The notes: generated from the sequence alone by a model not told the origin. DNA of 44,405 bases from Anaerolineales bacterium (GCA_919902735.1 CAKKRM010000154.1:1-44405), one strand, 5' to 3'; shown: positions 1 through 9,743, counted from the stretch's first letter. A program made the numbers and translations.

Positions 1-2
1 AC

Positions 3-59
3 GAAGGCCTGAAGTTGATTGACGAGGGGCTGGCGGAATTGATGGATGTGCAGGTGTAG
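3..59 (+). CDS. C-terminal tail of a probable aminotransferase (partial)
   Basis: Only the last 18 codons and a TAG stop lie in the window. They read EGLKLIDEGLAELMDVQV. A helix of this kind (xGLxxxDEGLAEL) is common at the C-terminus of class III PLP aminotransferases, and the next two genes belong to amine catabolism, so an aminotransferase is the best guess. The fragment is too short to prove it. The gene enters from the left edge on the plus strand. Confidence 0.4.
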   Translation, partial: EGLKLIDEGLAELMDVQV

Positions 60-70
60 AATTTATTGCG

Positions 71-119
71 TGTAGCGTGTTGCGTTGCGTAATAAAACGG
101 AACACGCTACAGCATTTTT
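71..119 (+). terminator. Hairpin after the first, partial gene
   Basis: A perfect 11-bp inverted repeat (71-81 with 101-111) encloses a 19-nt loop and is followed by GC and five T. It can act as an intrinsic terminator or attenuator 10 nt before the next start codon. The sequence (TGTAGCGTGTTGCG type) resembles the text at about 33890, so it may also be a dispersed repeat. Confidence 0.45.
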
Positions 120-128
120 GGAGAACAC

Positions 129-1595
129 ATGGAAATCTTAAACTACATAAACGGCGAATGGGTTAAACCTGCTGTAAAAGATTATTTCGATGTCATCAAC
201 CCTGCAACGGGAGAGGTGATTGCGCGCACCCCGCTTGGCACGAAGGCGGATGTGGAAGCGGCGGCGAAAGCGGCGAGCGAGGCGCTGCCTGCCTGGCGCA
301 GAACACCAGTCAATGACCGTGTGCAGTATTTGTTCAAGCTCCGCAATTTGATGCGCGAAAATGCAGATGAAATTGCAAAATATATTACCAATGAAGCAGG
401 CAAGACCTTTGAAGAAGCCAAAGCCGAAATGGTTCGGGCTTACGAAAATATAGAAGTTGCCTGTGGAATGCCACATTTGAGCAAAGGCGAATTTGTGGAA
501 GACATCGCCCCCGGCATCGATGAGATCATGATCCGTCAGCCTGTGGGTGTGTGCGCCACGATTGCGCCGTTCAACTTCCCTGGCATGATTCCGTTTTGGT
601 ATTTGCCGTATGCGCTTGCGGCGGGCAACACCTACATCATCAAGCCATCCGAAAAAGTGCCGATGACCATGCAGTTTATTTTCAAACTCATCGAGCAGGT
701 TGGCTTCCCGAAGGGCGTGGTCAACATGGTCAACGGCGCGAAGGAAACCGTGGATGGCATTCTTGAGCATCCCGCCATTCGCGCGATCACTTTTGTGGGT
801 TCGACCAATGTTGCAAAATATATCTATTCGACAGCAGCCGCGCACGGTAAACGAGTCCAAGCGCAAGGCGGAGCGAAGAATCCTGTCATCATTTTGCCTG
901 ATGCGGATATGGAAATGGCGACGAAGATCATCGCCGATTCAGCCTTCGGGTGTGCTGGTCAGCGCTGTCTGGCAGTTTCCCTCGCTGTGACAGTTGCCGA
1001 GTCAAAGAACGAATTCACCGAATTGATTTGCGATGCCGCTGCCTCGCGCACCATTGGCTATGGCATGGACTCTGGCGTTCAGATGGGGCCTGTGATCAAT
1101 TCCGCATCGCAGCAGCGCGTGGAGCAGTTGATCGCCCTCGGCGCGAAGGAAGGCGCTGGCGTACCTGTGGATGGACGCGGGACGGTGGTGAAGGGCTACG
1201 AGCGTGGAACCTTCGTCAGACCGACGATCCTCTCTGATGTTAAAGCTGGAAGCGAGATTGCGAGAACGGAAATCTTCGGGCCAGTATTAAGTCTGATGCA
1301 CGTGAATTCCATCGATGAAGCCATCCAGTTGGTGAATAGCGGACAGTATGGAAATCAAGCCAGCCTATTCACAAACAGCGGCAATGCCGCGCGCAGATTT
1401 AGATACGAAGCGGACGCGGGCAATATTGGAATCAACATCGGTGTCGCCGCGCCGATGGCTTTCTTTCCGTTCAGCGGATGGAAGGAATCGTTCTTCGGCG
1501 ATATGCACGGACAAGGCATGGATGCGGTGGAGTTCTTCACGCAGAAGAAGATCGTTGTGGAGCGCTGGCCGAAAGAGTGGACAAGAAAGTTTTAA
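129..1595 (+). CDS. mmsA: CoA-acylating methylmalonate-semialdehyde dehydrogenase family protein
   Basis: This is a cytoplasmic ALDH-superfamily enzyme of 488 aa, a normal length for the MmsA/IolA family. The family oxidises methylmalonate or malonate semialdehyde to propionyl- or acetyl-CoA using NAD and CoA. Visible motifs are the N-terminal [17 protein letters not shown] (about 146-157), KPSEKVP, FVGST (222-226) and the catalytic region FGCAGQRC with nucleophile Cys280. The usual ALDH general-base Glu (ELGGK) is replaced by QGGAKN, as expected for the CoA-acylating MmsA group. The start is an ATG behind GGAG. It lies just upstream of patA and potABCD, so its real substrate here may be a semialdehyde derived from polyamine or beta-amino-acid breakdown. 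That part is inference. Confidence 0.85.
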   Translation: MEILNYINGEWVKPAVKDYFDVINPATGEVIARTPLGTKADVEAAAKAASEALPAWRRTPVNDRVQYLFKLRNLMRENADEIAKYITNEAGKTFEEAKAEMVRAYENIEVACGMPHLSKGEFVEDIAPGIDEIMIRQPVGVCATIAPFNFPGMIPFWYLPYALAAGNTYIIKPSEKVPMTMQFIFKLIEQVGFPKGVVNMVNGAKETVDGILEHPAIRAITFVGSTNVAKYIYSTAAAHGKRVQAQGGAKNPVIILPDADMEMATKIIADSAFGCAGQRCLAVSLAVTVAESKNEFTELICDAAASRTIGYGMDSGVQMGPVINSASQQRVEQLIALGAKEGAGVPVDGRGTVVKGYERGTFVRPTILSDVKAGSEIARTEIFGPVLSLMHVNSIDEAIQLVNSGQYGNQASLFTNSGNAARRFRYEADAGNIGINIGVAAPMAFFPFSGWKESFFGDMHGQGMDAVEFFTQKKIVVERWPKEWTRKF

Positions 1596-1602
1596 TTTTA
1601 TT

Positions 1603-1631
1603 GTAGGGGCACAGCGCCGCTGTGCCCCTAC
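1603..1631. repeat. Palindromic repeat between mmsA and patA
   Basis: A 12-bp perfect stem (GTAGGGGCACAG, 1603-1614, pairing with 1620-1631) has a 5-nt loop. It ends 13 nt before the patA start and only a few nt before its ribosome binding site (AAGGAT). No T-tract follows, so it is a palindromic intergenic repeat rather than a terminator. It could protect the upstream mRNA end or mask translation of patA. Confidence 0.7.
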
Positions 1632-1644
1632 GCAAGGATTTTTT

Positions 1645-3006
1645 ATGACCTACGATTACGAAGACGCATTAGACTATTCATCGCGCTGGATGGATTTAAT
1701 TCAAAAGAATGAATTCCCGACAACCGAACAGGCGCATCAGATCATCGATGAATCGAAGATAAATTTTGCCGAACATTACAACCGTAACTGGTTGGAATAT
1801 CGAAAGAGCGTCACCGAATCAGGGGATTGGGCGGCGGTGGAGTGGGGCGGTTCGGGCGCGGTGTTCAAAGACATACTTGGGCGCGAGTATCTGGATTTTC
1901 TCGGCGGCTACGGCATGATGGATTTGGGCTGGAGTCATCCTGACGTGGTCAATACGGTGAAGGCGCAGTTGGACCGTTCGCCGATGCCTTCGCAGGAATT
2001 GATCGATCCGTTGCGCGGCGTGCTGGCGAAATTGCTTGCCACCATTACGCCTGGCGATTTGAAATATAGCTGGTTTGCCGCAAGCGGCGCAGAAGCCAAT
2101 GAAGCCGCGATGAAGATCGCAAAACTTTACACGGGTAAGACTGCATTCATTGTAGGCGTGAAGGCATTTCACGGAAAAACCATGGGCGCACTTTCGCTGA
2201 TGGGCAAAGCGGATTTTCGCGCGCCGATGGGGGCCTTGTACGCAGGGCAGGTGTATCACGTTCCATTTGGAGATGCAGACGCGGTTGAGAAACAATTGGA
2301 GATTTGCGAGAAAGTCGGCATTGGCGTGGCGGCGGTGATGTTCGAGCCAATTCAGGGTGAGTCTGGGGCAATCGTCCCGCCTGATGATTTCTGGCCGCGC
2401 ATCCGCGCTGCGACGAAAAAATATGGCGTGTTGTTGATTGCGGATGAAGTGCAAACGGGACTGGGGCGCACGGGCAAGTTGTGGGGCGTGGAGCATTGGG
2501 GAGTGGTGCCTGACATTTTGACCGTCGCCAAATCTTTGGGCGGCGGTGTGATGCCGATCAGCGCGGTGACAACGACAGAGGAAATTTTCCACCCGATGAT
2601 GTATCCAAATCCGTTTATGCACACCACCACGACAGGCGGCGGCGCGCTGGCTTGTTCGGCGGCCATCTCTGCCATTCATGTGACGCTGCGTGAAAGGTTG
2701 TGGGAGCAGGCGGCAGAAAAAGGCGCATATCTGATTCCGCAGTTGGAAAAATTCGCTTCGCAGTATCCGCAAATCTATGAGAAAATAACGGGCAAAGGCC
2801 TCTTGATTGGTATGCATTTCAAAACGCCAGAAATAGGCTACAAGGTGGCCTCGGGGTTATTTAAACGCAACCTGCTGGTGGCGGGCACATTGACGAGCGC
2901 GCAGACGATTCGCGTCGAGCCGCCGTTGGTTGTAACACAGCAACAAATGGATGTATTGCTGGATCGATTAAGCGAAGTGTTAAAAGAAATCAACAAGGCG
3001 ATTTAA
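1645..3006 (+). CDS. patA: Putrescine aminotransferase (class III, PLP)
   Basis: The protein has 453 aa from the ATG at 1645, which has AAGGAT upstream. The same frame stays open back to 1348, but that part overlaps mmsA and is not coding. The sequence closely follows E. coli PatA/YgjG as remembered: NWLEYRKSVTESGD (about 48-61), LGGYG, PMPSQELIDPLR, FHGKTMGALS, EPIQGESG, LIADEVQTGLGRTG with Asp267, and VAKSLGGGVMPI with the PLP lysine Lys296. PatA moves the terminal amine of putrescine (or cadaverine) to 2-oxoglutarate, giving 4-aminobutanal. It sits 28 nt upstream of the polyamine transporter, which fits. PatA and general ornithine/GABA aminotransferases are close relatives, but the N-terminal RKSVTESGD block favours PatA. 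Confidence 0.88.
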   Translation: MTYDYEDALDYSSRWMDLIQKNEFPTTEQAHQIIDESKINFAEHYNRNWLEYRKSVTESGDWAAVEWGGSGAVFKDILGREYLDFLGGYGMMDLGWSHPDVVNTVKAQLDRSPMPSQELIDPLRGVLAKLLATITPGDLKYSWFAASGAEANEAAMKIAKLYTGKTAFIVGVKAFHGKTMGALSLMGKADFRAPMGALYAGQVYHVPFGDADAVEKQLEICEKVGIGVAAVMFEPIQGESGAIVPPDDFWPRIRAATKKYGVLLIADEVQTGLGRTGKLWGVEHWGVVPDILTVAKSLGGGVMPISAVTTTEEIFHPMMYPNPFMHTTTTGGGALACSAAISAIHVTLRERLWEQAAEKGAYLIPQLEKFASQYPQIYEKITGKGLLIGMHFKTPEIGYKVASGLFKRNLLVAGTLTSAQTIRVEPPLVVTQQQMDVLLDRLSEVLKEINKAI

Positions 3007-3034
3007 TTTCAAAAATCATCTGAGGAGAAGATAG

Positions 3035-4150
<1,116 letters not shown>

Positions 4151-4152
4151 CC

Positions 4153-5076
4153 ATGCTTAAGCGACTTCGTGAAAGTAAAGCTGCACAAGGAACATTGCTG
4201 GCGCTGCCGACTACGTTCTGGTTGTTTTTCCTGCTGATCATCCCTTTGTTTCTCACGCTTGTTATAAGTTTCGGCAAACGCAGCCCGGACGGCGACGTGA
4301 TCTACACGTTCTCTCTGGATAATTACACCCGTTTGTTTGGCTATAGCACAGACTGCCCCGATGGACAGTCATCGTGTTTCGATCCGTTGTATGTGCAGAT
4401 CCTTGGGCGTTCTTTGACTCTGGCTTTCAATACAACAGCGCTGGTCATTGGTATGGCGTACCCTCTTGCTTATTTTATTGCGCGCGCGCATCCTAAAAAG
4501 CGCAACCTGTTTTTGTTCCTGGTGCTGATTCCTTTGTGGACGAATTTTGTTATCCGCGTGTACGCATGGATGATGCTGCTCCGCAAGGAGGGCGCGATCA
4601 ATATCATCATTGGCGCGCTGGCGAATATGCTGCATATTCCGTTTACGCCTTTTGAAATGCTGTACACTCCGGGCGCGGTGCTGGTGGGGATGGTGTATGA
4701 GTTTTTGCCCTTCATGATCCTGCCGATCTATACGTCGCTTGAAAAAATAGACATATCCCTCTATGAAGCCGCCGCGGATTTGGGCGCGAACGCAGTCAAG
4801 ACCTTCCTGCGTGTCACGCTTCCGCTTTCGATGCCGGGTGTGGTTGCAGGGACGATCCTCGTCTTTATCCCTGTGATGGGAACCTTTATCGTGTCTGATA
4901 TTCTGGGCGGGCGTCAGGTGATTTTAGTGGGCAACTTGATCCAACGTCAATTTCTCGATGCGCGTGACCCGACTTTTGGTTCCGCTGCTTCCCTGATCTT
5001 GATGGTGATGACGCTGGTCGTCACATATTTCTACACCCGCAAATTCGGCTTCGGAGAGGAGATAGTTCCCGCATGA
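4153..5076 (+). CDS. potB: Spermidine/putrescine ABC transporter permease
   Basis: This is an integral membrane permease of 307 aa with about six transmembrane segments. The first is [18 protein letters not shown]. The cytoplasmic EAA loop, [21 protein letters not shown], is the contact site for the ATPase. It starts 2 nt after potA and its stop overlaps the potC start (ATGA), so potABC is one transcript. It pairs with PotC to form the channel. Confidence 0.92.
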   Translation: MLKRLRESKAAQGTLLALPTTFWLFFLLIIPLFLTLVISFGKRSPDGDVIYTFSLDNYTRLFGYSTDCPDGQSSCFDPLYVQILGRSLTLAFNTTALVIGMAYPLAYFIARAHPKKRNLFLFLVLIPLWTNFVIRVYAWMMLLRKEGAINIIIGALANMLHIPFTPFEMLYTPGAVLVGMVYEFLPFMILPIYTSLEKIDISLYEAAADLGANAVKTFLRVTLPLSMPGVVAGTILVFIPVMGTFIVSDILGGRQVILVGNLIQRQFLDARDPTFGSAASLILMVMTLVVTYFYTRKFGFGEEIVPA

Positions 5077-5969
5077 ACCCCTTTCGCCGTTCTCCCTTTG
5101 TAATTACGGCCGCAGTATTGGTTTACTTTTTCCTGTACGCCCCGATCATTGGACTGGTTTTGTATTCTTTCAATGCTTCGCGCGCGAACGTGACGTTTGA
5201 AGGGTTTATCCCTGCATTTAGTGATCGTGTTGTGATGGACGGCAGTCTCGTCAAGTCCAGCCCGTGTGGGCCTTTTCACTGGTATTGTGACCTTGCCAAA
5301 AATGACGATGTAGGAGAGGCCGCTGGGAACACATTAACAATTGCATTCACAGCCACGATCATTGCGACGATCATTGGGACAATGTCTGCGATTGCGCTTC
5401 AACGCTATGATTTCAAGCTCAAACCCTTCTCGCAGCTTTCCCTGTATATCCCGATCGTGATTCCTGAGATCGTGATGGGGATTGGCGCTCTAACCCTGTT
5501 TAGTCAGTTGTTTGGGTGGGTGAATGAGACTTTCAATCTCAGTGGTGATGCGCGCCTTTCGTTGGGTATGGCAACGGTGACAATTAGCCATATCGCCTTT
5601 ATGGTTCCGTTTGTCACTCTGGTTGTGCAGGCACGTTTGCAGGGCTTTGATAAATCCTACGAAGAAGCTGCCATGGATCTCGGCGCGAACGAGTGGACAA
5701 CCTTCCGTCGGGTCACATTTCCCATGATCCTGCCTGGGGTCATGTCTGGGGCGCTGCTGGCTTTCACATTATCCCTGGATGATTTTGTGATCACGTTCTT
5801 TACGAATGGACCTGGCTCGACCACCCTGCCGATTTATGTGTATGGCCTGCTGAGGCGCATCATCACTCCGCAGGTAAATGCGCTTTCCACCGTGTGGATT
5901 TTGGTTGTATTCACCGCTGTTTTGCTGTTGCAGATCATTCAAAACCGCGAGTCGAAGCAGCATTCGTAG
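5073..5969 (+). CDS. potC: Spermidine/putrescine ABC transporter permease
   Basis: This is the second permease (298 aa), with about six membrane segments. Its EAA loop is [22 protein letters not shown], followed by [25 protein letters not shown], a block typical of PotC. Its start codon overlaps the potB stop by 4 nt (ATGA). A roughly 50-residue periplasmic loop with two cysteines ([13 protein letters not shown]) lies after the first membrane segment. A similar insert with cysteines occurs in PotB of this operon. Confidence 0.92.
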   Translation: MNPFRRSPFVITAAVLVYFFLYAPIIGLVLYSFNASRANVTFEGFIPAFSDRVVMDGSLVKSSPCGPFHWYCDLAKNDDVGEAAGNTLTIAFTATIIATIIGTMSAIALQRYDFKLKPFSQLSLYIPIVIPEIVMGIGALTLFSQLFGWVNETFNLSGDARLSLGMATVTISHIAFMVPFVTLVVQARLQGFDKSYEEAAMDLGANEWTTFRRVTFPMILPGVMSGALLAFTLSLDDFVITFFTNGPGSTTLPIYVYGLLRRIITPQVNALSTVWILVVFTAVLLLQIIQNRESKQHS

Positions 5970-6039
5970 TGTTCTTTTGGGTATATCGTGGAAAGGGCCC
6001 ACGTGCCAAACCTATTTATATCTTCTCAAGGAGGAAGAA

Positions 6040-7191
6040 ATGAAAAATAACTTTGTGTCCAAAATTCTGGCTTTGCTTGTGGTTGCAAGCATGGCGCTGG
6101 CCGCCTGTGGGGGCGGGCAGACGGAAGCTCCCGCAGCTACTGGCGAGAAGGTCACATCCAGCGGATTCGTATGCCCGGAGCCAAGCCCGCGTGTGGATGT
6201 AACCTCAACCGAGTTGAATATCTTTGTGTGGACGGAATACTTCCCGCAGGATATGCTGGATTGTTTCGAACTGGTATATGACATTAAGCTGAATCGCGAT
6301 GAATATTCCAGCAATGAGGAAATGTACGCAAAGGTTTCCGCTGGCGGTTCTTCCTATGACCTTGTTCAGCCGACGGACTATATCATTGGTTTGATGATCC
6401 GCCAGGAATTGCTGCAGGAACTGGATCACGCTCAGATGCCCAATATGGTCAACTTTGATTCGGGCTGGATGAATCAGTCATTTGACCCGGGTAACAAATA
6501 TTCCGTGCCTTACCTTGCCGGTACCGATGCCATCGTTGTCAACACGGCTACTGTTGAGAACGTTCCACAATCCTGGGCCGACTTGTGGAAGCCTGAATAT
6601 GCGGGTCGTATGGTCTTTTTGGATGATTCCCGCGCTGTGATCGGTATGACCCTTGTCACTCTTGGGTACGACCCCAATACCACTGATCCCGCGCAGTTGG
6701 AAGAAGCCAAAAATAAACTTGCCGAACTTGTCCCGAACATCAAGGTCTTTGATAGCGACAGCCCGAAGACTGCCCTGATCGCTGGTGATGTGGAACTCGG
6801 TATGACTTGGACTGGCGAAGCTTACATTGCCAATCAGGAAAACCCAGACATCCAATATATTTACCCAACCGAAGGCCCTGTCCTTTGGCAGGATAACTGG
6901 GTCATGCTCAAGGATGCTTCGCACGCCGACGCCGCCTACGCCTGGCTAAACTACACCATGCAAGGTGATGTTTTCTGGCTCACAATCCGCGATTTCCAAT
7001 ACACCAACCCCAACCAAGCCGCTTTGGATTATGCCAAGGCCAACTATCCGGATGTCTATAACGCCTACGCCGATTCCCCGATCACCAACCCGCCCGCAGA
7101 CGCGGTAGCCAAGGGATTTGGCATTGAAGATGTCGGCGACGCCACACCCCTTTACGATGATATTTGGGTCGAGGTAAAAGGCGGCAATTAA
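6040..7191 (+). CDS. potD: Polyamine-binding lipoprotein of the ABC transporter
   Basis: This is the extracytoplasmic substrate-binding protein, 383 aa from the ATG at 6040 behind a strong AAGGAGGAA. The frame is open further upstream, but that part overlaps potC and is not used. Residues 1-22 form a lipoprotein signal peptide ending in the lipobox LAAC with Cys23, so the mature protein is membrane-anchored. The mature part begins with a low-complexity linker, then ELNIFVWTEYFPQDMLDCFE, DLVQPTDY, the hinge VPYLAGTD and TWTGEAY, as in PotD/PotF. It is the last gene of the transporter operon and is followed by a strong terminator. Confidence 0.92.
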   Translation: MKNNFVSKILALLVVASMALAACGGGQTEAPAATGEKVTSSGFVCPEPSPRVDVTSTELNIFVWTEYFPQDMLDCFELVYDIKLNRDEYSSNEEMYAKVSAGGSSYDLVQPTDYIIGLMIRQELLQELDHAQMPNMVNFDSGWMNQSFDPGNKYSVPYLAGTDAIVVNTATVENVPQSWADLWKPEYAGRMVFLDDSRAVIGMTLVTLGYDPNTTDPAQLEEAKNKLAELVPNIKVFDSDSPKTALIAGDVELGMTWTGEAYIANQENPDIQYIYPTEGPVLWQDNWVMLKDASHADAAYAWLNYTMQGDVFWLTIRDFQYTNPNQAALDYAKANYPDVYNAYADSPITNPPADAVAKGFGIEDVGDATPLYDDIWVEVKGGN

Positions 7192-7208
7192 TATCCCGGC
7201 CTTGCAGT

Positions 7209-7254
7209 ACAATAAACCCGACAGGAAATGAACGTGACCTGTCGGGTTTATTGT
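7209..7254. terminator. Strong terminator after potD
   Basis: A perfect 17-bp stem (7209-7225 with 7238-7254) has a 12-nt loop and ends in TTTATTGTTT. It lies 17 nt after the potD stop and closes the mmsA-patA-potABCD operon. Confidence 0.85.
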
Positions 7255-7301
7255 TTAAGCGTTGTTCTCAGTAGACATTATCGGAAATAAAATATAAACA
7301 C

Positions 7302-7361
7302 CGTCCCGAAGGTTTTTTCCGAGCAAGTGATCTGCCTGCGGGCAACCTTCGGGACGTTTTT
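7302..7361. repeat. CGTCCCGAAGG palindromic repeat, core copy
   Basis: A perfect 13-bp stem (7302-7314 with 7344-7356) is followed by five T. The arm is the core of a dispersed palindrome that also occurs, with longer flanks, at 26764-26869 and 29674-29772. The T-tract means it can also serve as a terminator. Apart from this element and the hairpin at 7209-7254, the gap 7192-7476 holds only the promoter of the next gene. Confidence 0.75.
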
Positions 7362-7441
7362 GATTATTACAGATAAAACCCAGCAAAAATCCTTAATAAG
7401 TATAAATTTTGCTTGAATAATTCAATTAAGTTATAATAGTG

Positions 7442-7470
7442 TTGACAGTAATGATAAAAAGGTATAAAAT
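7442..7470 (+). promoter_or_regulatory. Sigma-70-type promoter of the AsnC/Lrp gene (leaderless)
   Basis: A consensus -35 TTGACA (7442-7447), a 17-nt spacer and a -10 TAAAAT (7465-7470) are visible. Exactly 6 nt separate the -10 box from the ATG at 7477, so transcription should start at the A of the start codon and the mRNA would have no leader. A second -10-like TATAAT lies at 7432-7437. A short palindrome, TTGAATAATTCAA, just upstream could be an AsnC/Lrp operator, which is speculative. Confidence 0.65.
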
Positions 7471-7476
7471 ACGCAA

Positions 7477-7941
7477 ATGGACAGCATAATCGGTAATGGC
7501 GCTGAGCGACTGGACAAAATTGACTTGTTTATCATTGATGCCATGCGCGAAGATGGCAGAGAGGCGTTTGCCCAGATTGCCGAAAAACTCAAAGTTTCAC
7601 CCGGCATGATTCGTCAGCGTTACAACCGCCTGGTCAAGCTTGGCTATCTCAAAGTCGTTGCGGTCACCAACCCGCTCATGATGGGCAAGCGCACCATGGT
7701 GATGATCGGCATTCGCACCGATGGCCGCAAAATGATGGATGTGGCCAGCAAGATCGCCAAATTCGACGAAGTTGTTTACATCGTCGCCACCAGCGGCAGG
7801 TACGACCTGATGCTCGAAGTCTTTTGCCAGGATCACGAAGACCTGCTCAACTTCATGACCGAAAAACTTGCAAAAGTGGATGGAGTGCGCGAGACGGAAT
7901 CCTTCATCTACTTGAAGATCGTCAAAGAGATCTACTTCTAA
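7477..7941 (+). CDS. Lrp/AsnC family transcriptional regulator
   Basis: This is a DNA-binding regulator of 154 aa, the usual size for the family. Residues about 13-60 (LDKIDLFIIDAMREDGREAF through LVKLGYLKVV) form the winged helix-turn-helix. Residues about 70-150 form the RAM ligand-binding/oligomerisation domain, with the typical VYIVATSGRYDLMLEVFCQD. Such proteins sense amino acids or related small molecules. It lies between the polyamine transport operon and the dehydrogenase/AOR genes, so it is the natural candidate regulator of this island and probably of itself. No Shine-Dalgarno is present, and the promoter position points to a leaderless transcript. Confidence 0.88.
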   Translation: MDSIIGNGAERLDKIDLFIIDAMREDGREAFAQIAEKLKVSPGMIRQRYNRLVKLGYLKVVAVTNPLMMGKRTMVMIGIRTDGRKMMDVASKIAKFDEVVYIVATSGRYDLMLEVFCQDHEDLLNFMTEKLAKVDGVRETESFIYLKIVKEIYF

Positions 7942-8043
7942 ACGGGAATTCGCTTCACTCCCCGCTGTGGGCTGATGAGGTTTCCAATATACTTTGTCTG
8001 CCTCCCAAGCATGAGGATGGCGGAGCCAGCTTGAAAGGAAAAA

Positions 8044-8163
8044 ATGAAAGCGTTCGTTCGTAGTATCAGGAAAGTGGGGGATACGTTTGTGAAGGCGTAT
8101 TTAATGTCTCTTATGATTACCATTAATCCAGGCGGGCAGAATAAATCAAATGCTCGTTATTAG
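8044..8163 (+). CDS. Possible 39-aa small basic protein
   Basis: A short ORF begins MKAFVRSIRKVGDTFVKAY and ends NKSNARY. It has a good Shine-Dalgarno (AAAGGA, about 5 nt before the ATG) and its stop codon lies only 5 nt before an intrinsic terminator, so the stretch has the architecture of a real single-gene unit. The N-terminal half could form a positively charged amphipathic helix. I do not recognise a family. It could instead be a chance ORF in the leader of the next gene. The rest of the gap (7942-8043) shows only a weak -10-like TATACT at 7988. Confidence 0.35.
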   Translation: MKAFVRSIRKVGDTFVKAYLMSLMITINPGGQNKSNARY

Positions 8164-8168
8164 ATTTT

Positions 8169-8199
8169 CCCGCAGTCGAATTCGGCTGCGGGTTTTTTT
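8169..8199 (+). terminator. Intrinsic terminator
   Basis: The stem CCCGCAGTCG / CGGCTGCGGG (with one T-G pair) has an AATT loop and is followed by seven T. It ends transcription of the AsnC gene and of the possible 39-aa ORF, 55 nt before the next gene. Confidence 0.85.
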
Positions 8200-8253
8200 G
8201 TCAATCTAACTCGCGCCATCGCGGGTTATAAAACTAATGGAGAGATAAATCTC

Positions 8254-9459
8254 ATGAAAGTATTGCTCGTCGGAGTAGGTGGGGTCGGAGAAGCCATTGC
8301 TGCCATTGCCAGGCCGCGCGCATGGATGAAGCAAATGGTGCTGGCAGATTACAACGTCAAACGCGCCGAAGAGGTGCAGAAGAAAATGGGAGACAACGCT
8401 CGTTTTCCCGTGGAATTCATTGACGCCAGTAATCAGGGAATGATCGAAGACCTCGCCAAAAAATACGGTGTGGATTTGATAATGAACTCGGTTGACCCGA
8501 TCTTCAATAAACAGATATTCGATGCCGCCTATAATGTCGGCGCAAAATACATGGATATGGCCATGACTCTCTCTGAGCCGCACCCAACCGACCCGTTCAA
8601 TAAACCAGGCATCAAATTAGGCGATTATCAATTTGATAAAGCTGCTGAGTGGGAGAAGAAGGGCTTGCTCGCGATGGTTGGCTTCGGCGTGGAACCCGGC
8701 ATGGCAGATGTGTTTGCCCGTTATGCGGCTGACCATCTCTTTGATGAAATCGAAGAGCTTGGCATTCGTGACGGCGCAAATATTGCCATCGAAGGTTATG
8801 AATTTGCGCCCAACTTCTCGATCTGGACAACGATTGAAGAATGTCTCAATCCACCTGTGATCTGGGAAGATGGAAAGTGGATCACCACCGAGCCATTCTC
8901 AGAACCCGAAGTCTTTGATTTCCCCGAGATCGGCCCCGTGGAAGTGGTCAATGTGGAGCATGAAGAAGTTCTGCTCATGCCGCGCTGGATAAAGACCAAA
9001 CGCGCCACCTTCAAATACGGCCTCGGTGACCAGTTCATCGGCGTGCTCAAGACTTTGCACATGCTTGGCTTGGATAACAAAGAGAAGATTACAGTCAAAG
9101 GTGTGCAGGTTGCACCGCGTGATGTGGTGGCTGCCTGCCTGCCTGATCCCGCTCATCTTGGCGAAAAAATGTCTGGCAAGACATGCGCTGGCACATGGGT
9201 AAAAGGCACAAAGGACGGCAAACCGCGCCAGGTCTATCTCTATCAGGTGGCAGATAACAAAGCCTGCATGGATGCGTGGGGCTGTCAGGCCGTGGTGGCT
9301 CAAACCGCTTTCAGCGCAGTCATTGCCATGGATTTGATCGAGCATGGAGTTTGGACAGGCGCGGGCGTTCTTGGTCCAGAGGCTTTCCCGCCAGACCCGT
9401 TCATGGAAAAAATGGCTGATTACGGCTTCCCCTATGGGATGAGGGAAATGGTTGGGTAA
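8254..9459 (+). CDS. Saccharopine / carboxynorspermidine dehydrogenase-like oxidoreductase
   Basis: This is an NAD(P)-dependent oxidoreductase of 401 aa. The N-terminus is a Rossmann fold (MKVLLVGVGGVGEAIA). The middle, GFGVEPGMADVFARYAADHLFDEI (about 148-171), and the C-terminal block CAGTWVKGTKDGKPRQVYLY with PEAFPPDPF place it in the saccharopine-dehydrogenase superfamily. That superfamily includes carboxynorspermidine dehydrogenase (about 400 aa) and, more distantly, bacterial homospermidine synthase. From memory, several stretches resemble carboxynorspermidine dehydrogenase, which fits the polyamine context, but lysine catabolism by a saccharopine-type reaction is also possible. The substrate is unknown. 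GGAGAG precedes the ATG. Confidence 0.72.
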   Translation: MKVLLVGVGGVGEAIAAIARPRAWMKQMVLADYNVKRAEEVQKKMGDNARFPVEFIDASNQGMIEDLAKKYGVDLIMNSVDPIFNKQIFDAAYNVGAKYMDMAMTLSEPHPTDPFNKPGIKLGDYQFDKAAEWEKKGLLAMVGFGVEPGMADVFARYAADHLFDEIEELGIRDGANIAIEGYEFAPNFSIWTTIEECLNPPVIWEDGKWITTEPFSEPEVFDFPEIGPVEVVNVEHEEVLLMPRWIKTKRATFKYGLGDQFIGVLKTLHMLGLDNKEKITVKGVQVAPRDVVAACLPDPAHLGEKMSGKTCAGTWVKGTKDGKPRQVYLYQVADNKACMDAWGCQAVVAQTAFSAVIAMDLIEHGVWTGAGVLGPEAFPPDPFMEKMADYGFPYGMREMVG

Positions 9460-9484
9460 ACAAGGAAACACGTAAACAGTTACA

Positions 9485-9530
9485 AGAAACTCCCGCGAGC
9501 AGTCTTTTTGTTTATCGTGGGAGTTTCTTT
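9485..9530 (+). terminator. Terminator after the saccharopine-dehydrogenase-like gene
   Basis: A 14-bp stem (9485-9498 with 9515-9528, one G-T pair) has a 16-nt loop and a T-rich tail. It lies 26 nt after the stop codon. Confidence 0.75.
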
Positions 9531-9577
9531 ATTAGCAGGCTGGGGTGAGTCCGTTTCAACGGGCTTCGTAAAAATAG

Positions 9578-9620
9578 CGTGGACGACTTGCCCTGAGCCT
9601 GTCGAAGGGTTACGTCCACG
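9578..9620. repeat. CCCTGAGCCTGTCGAAGGG repeat inside an 8-bp hairpin
   Basis: The 20-nt core at 9590-9609 is one of three copies in the window, the others being at 22567-22586 and 35184-35203. Here it is framed by CGTGGACG (9578-9585) and its complement (9613-9620), so the whole element can fold. The rest of the gap 9460-9806 holds the terminator before it and the AOR promoter after it. From 9625 to 9740 I see nothing recognisable. Confidence 0.7.
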
Positions 9621-9743
9621 CGGGTTGGCGGGTGGATTCTGCCCCTCGAGGCCGAATCAACTTTCCGTTAAGTGCGAAGCGGCGTGGGAGGGCAGGGGAA
9701 TGCCCAGAGTCGAATCATCCCCGTCACTTTCGGAAAATCCAAG

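Noticed and set aside
1348-1644. N-terminal extension of patA by 99 residues
   Set aside because: It overlaps the end of mmsA, lacks homology to the PatA N-terminus and runs through a palindromic repeat. The ATG at 1645 has its own ribosome site.
5878-6039. N-terminal extension of potD
   Set aside because: It overlaps potC and would bury the signal peptide. AAGGAGGAA sits right before the ATG at 6040.
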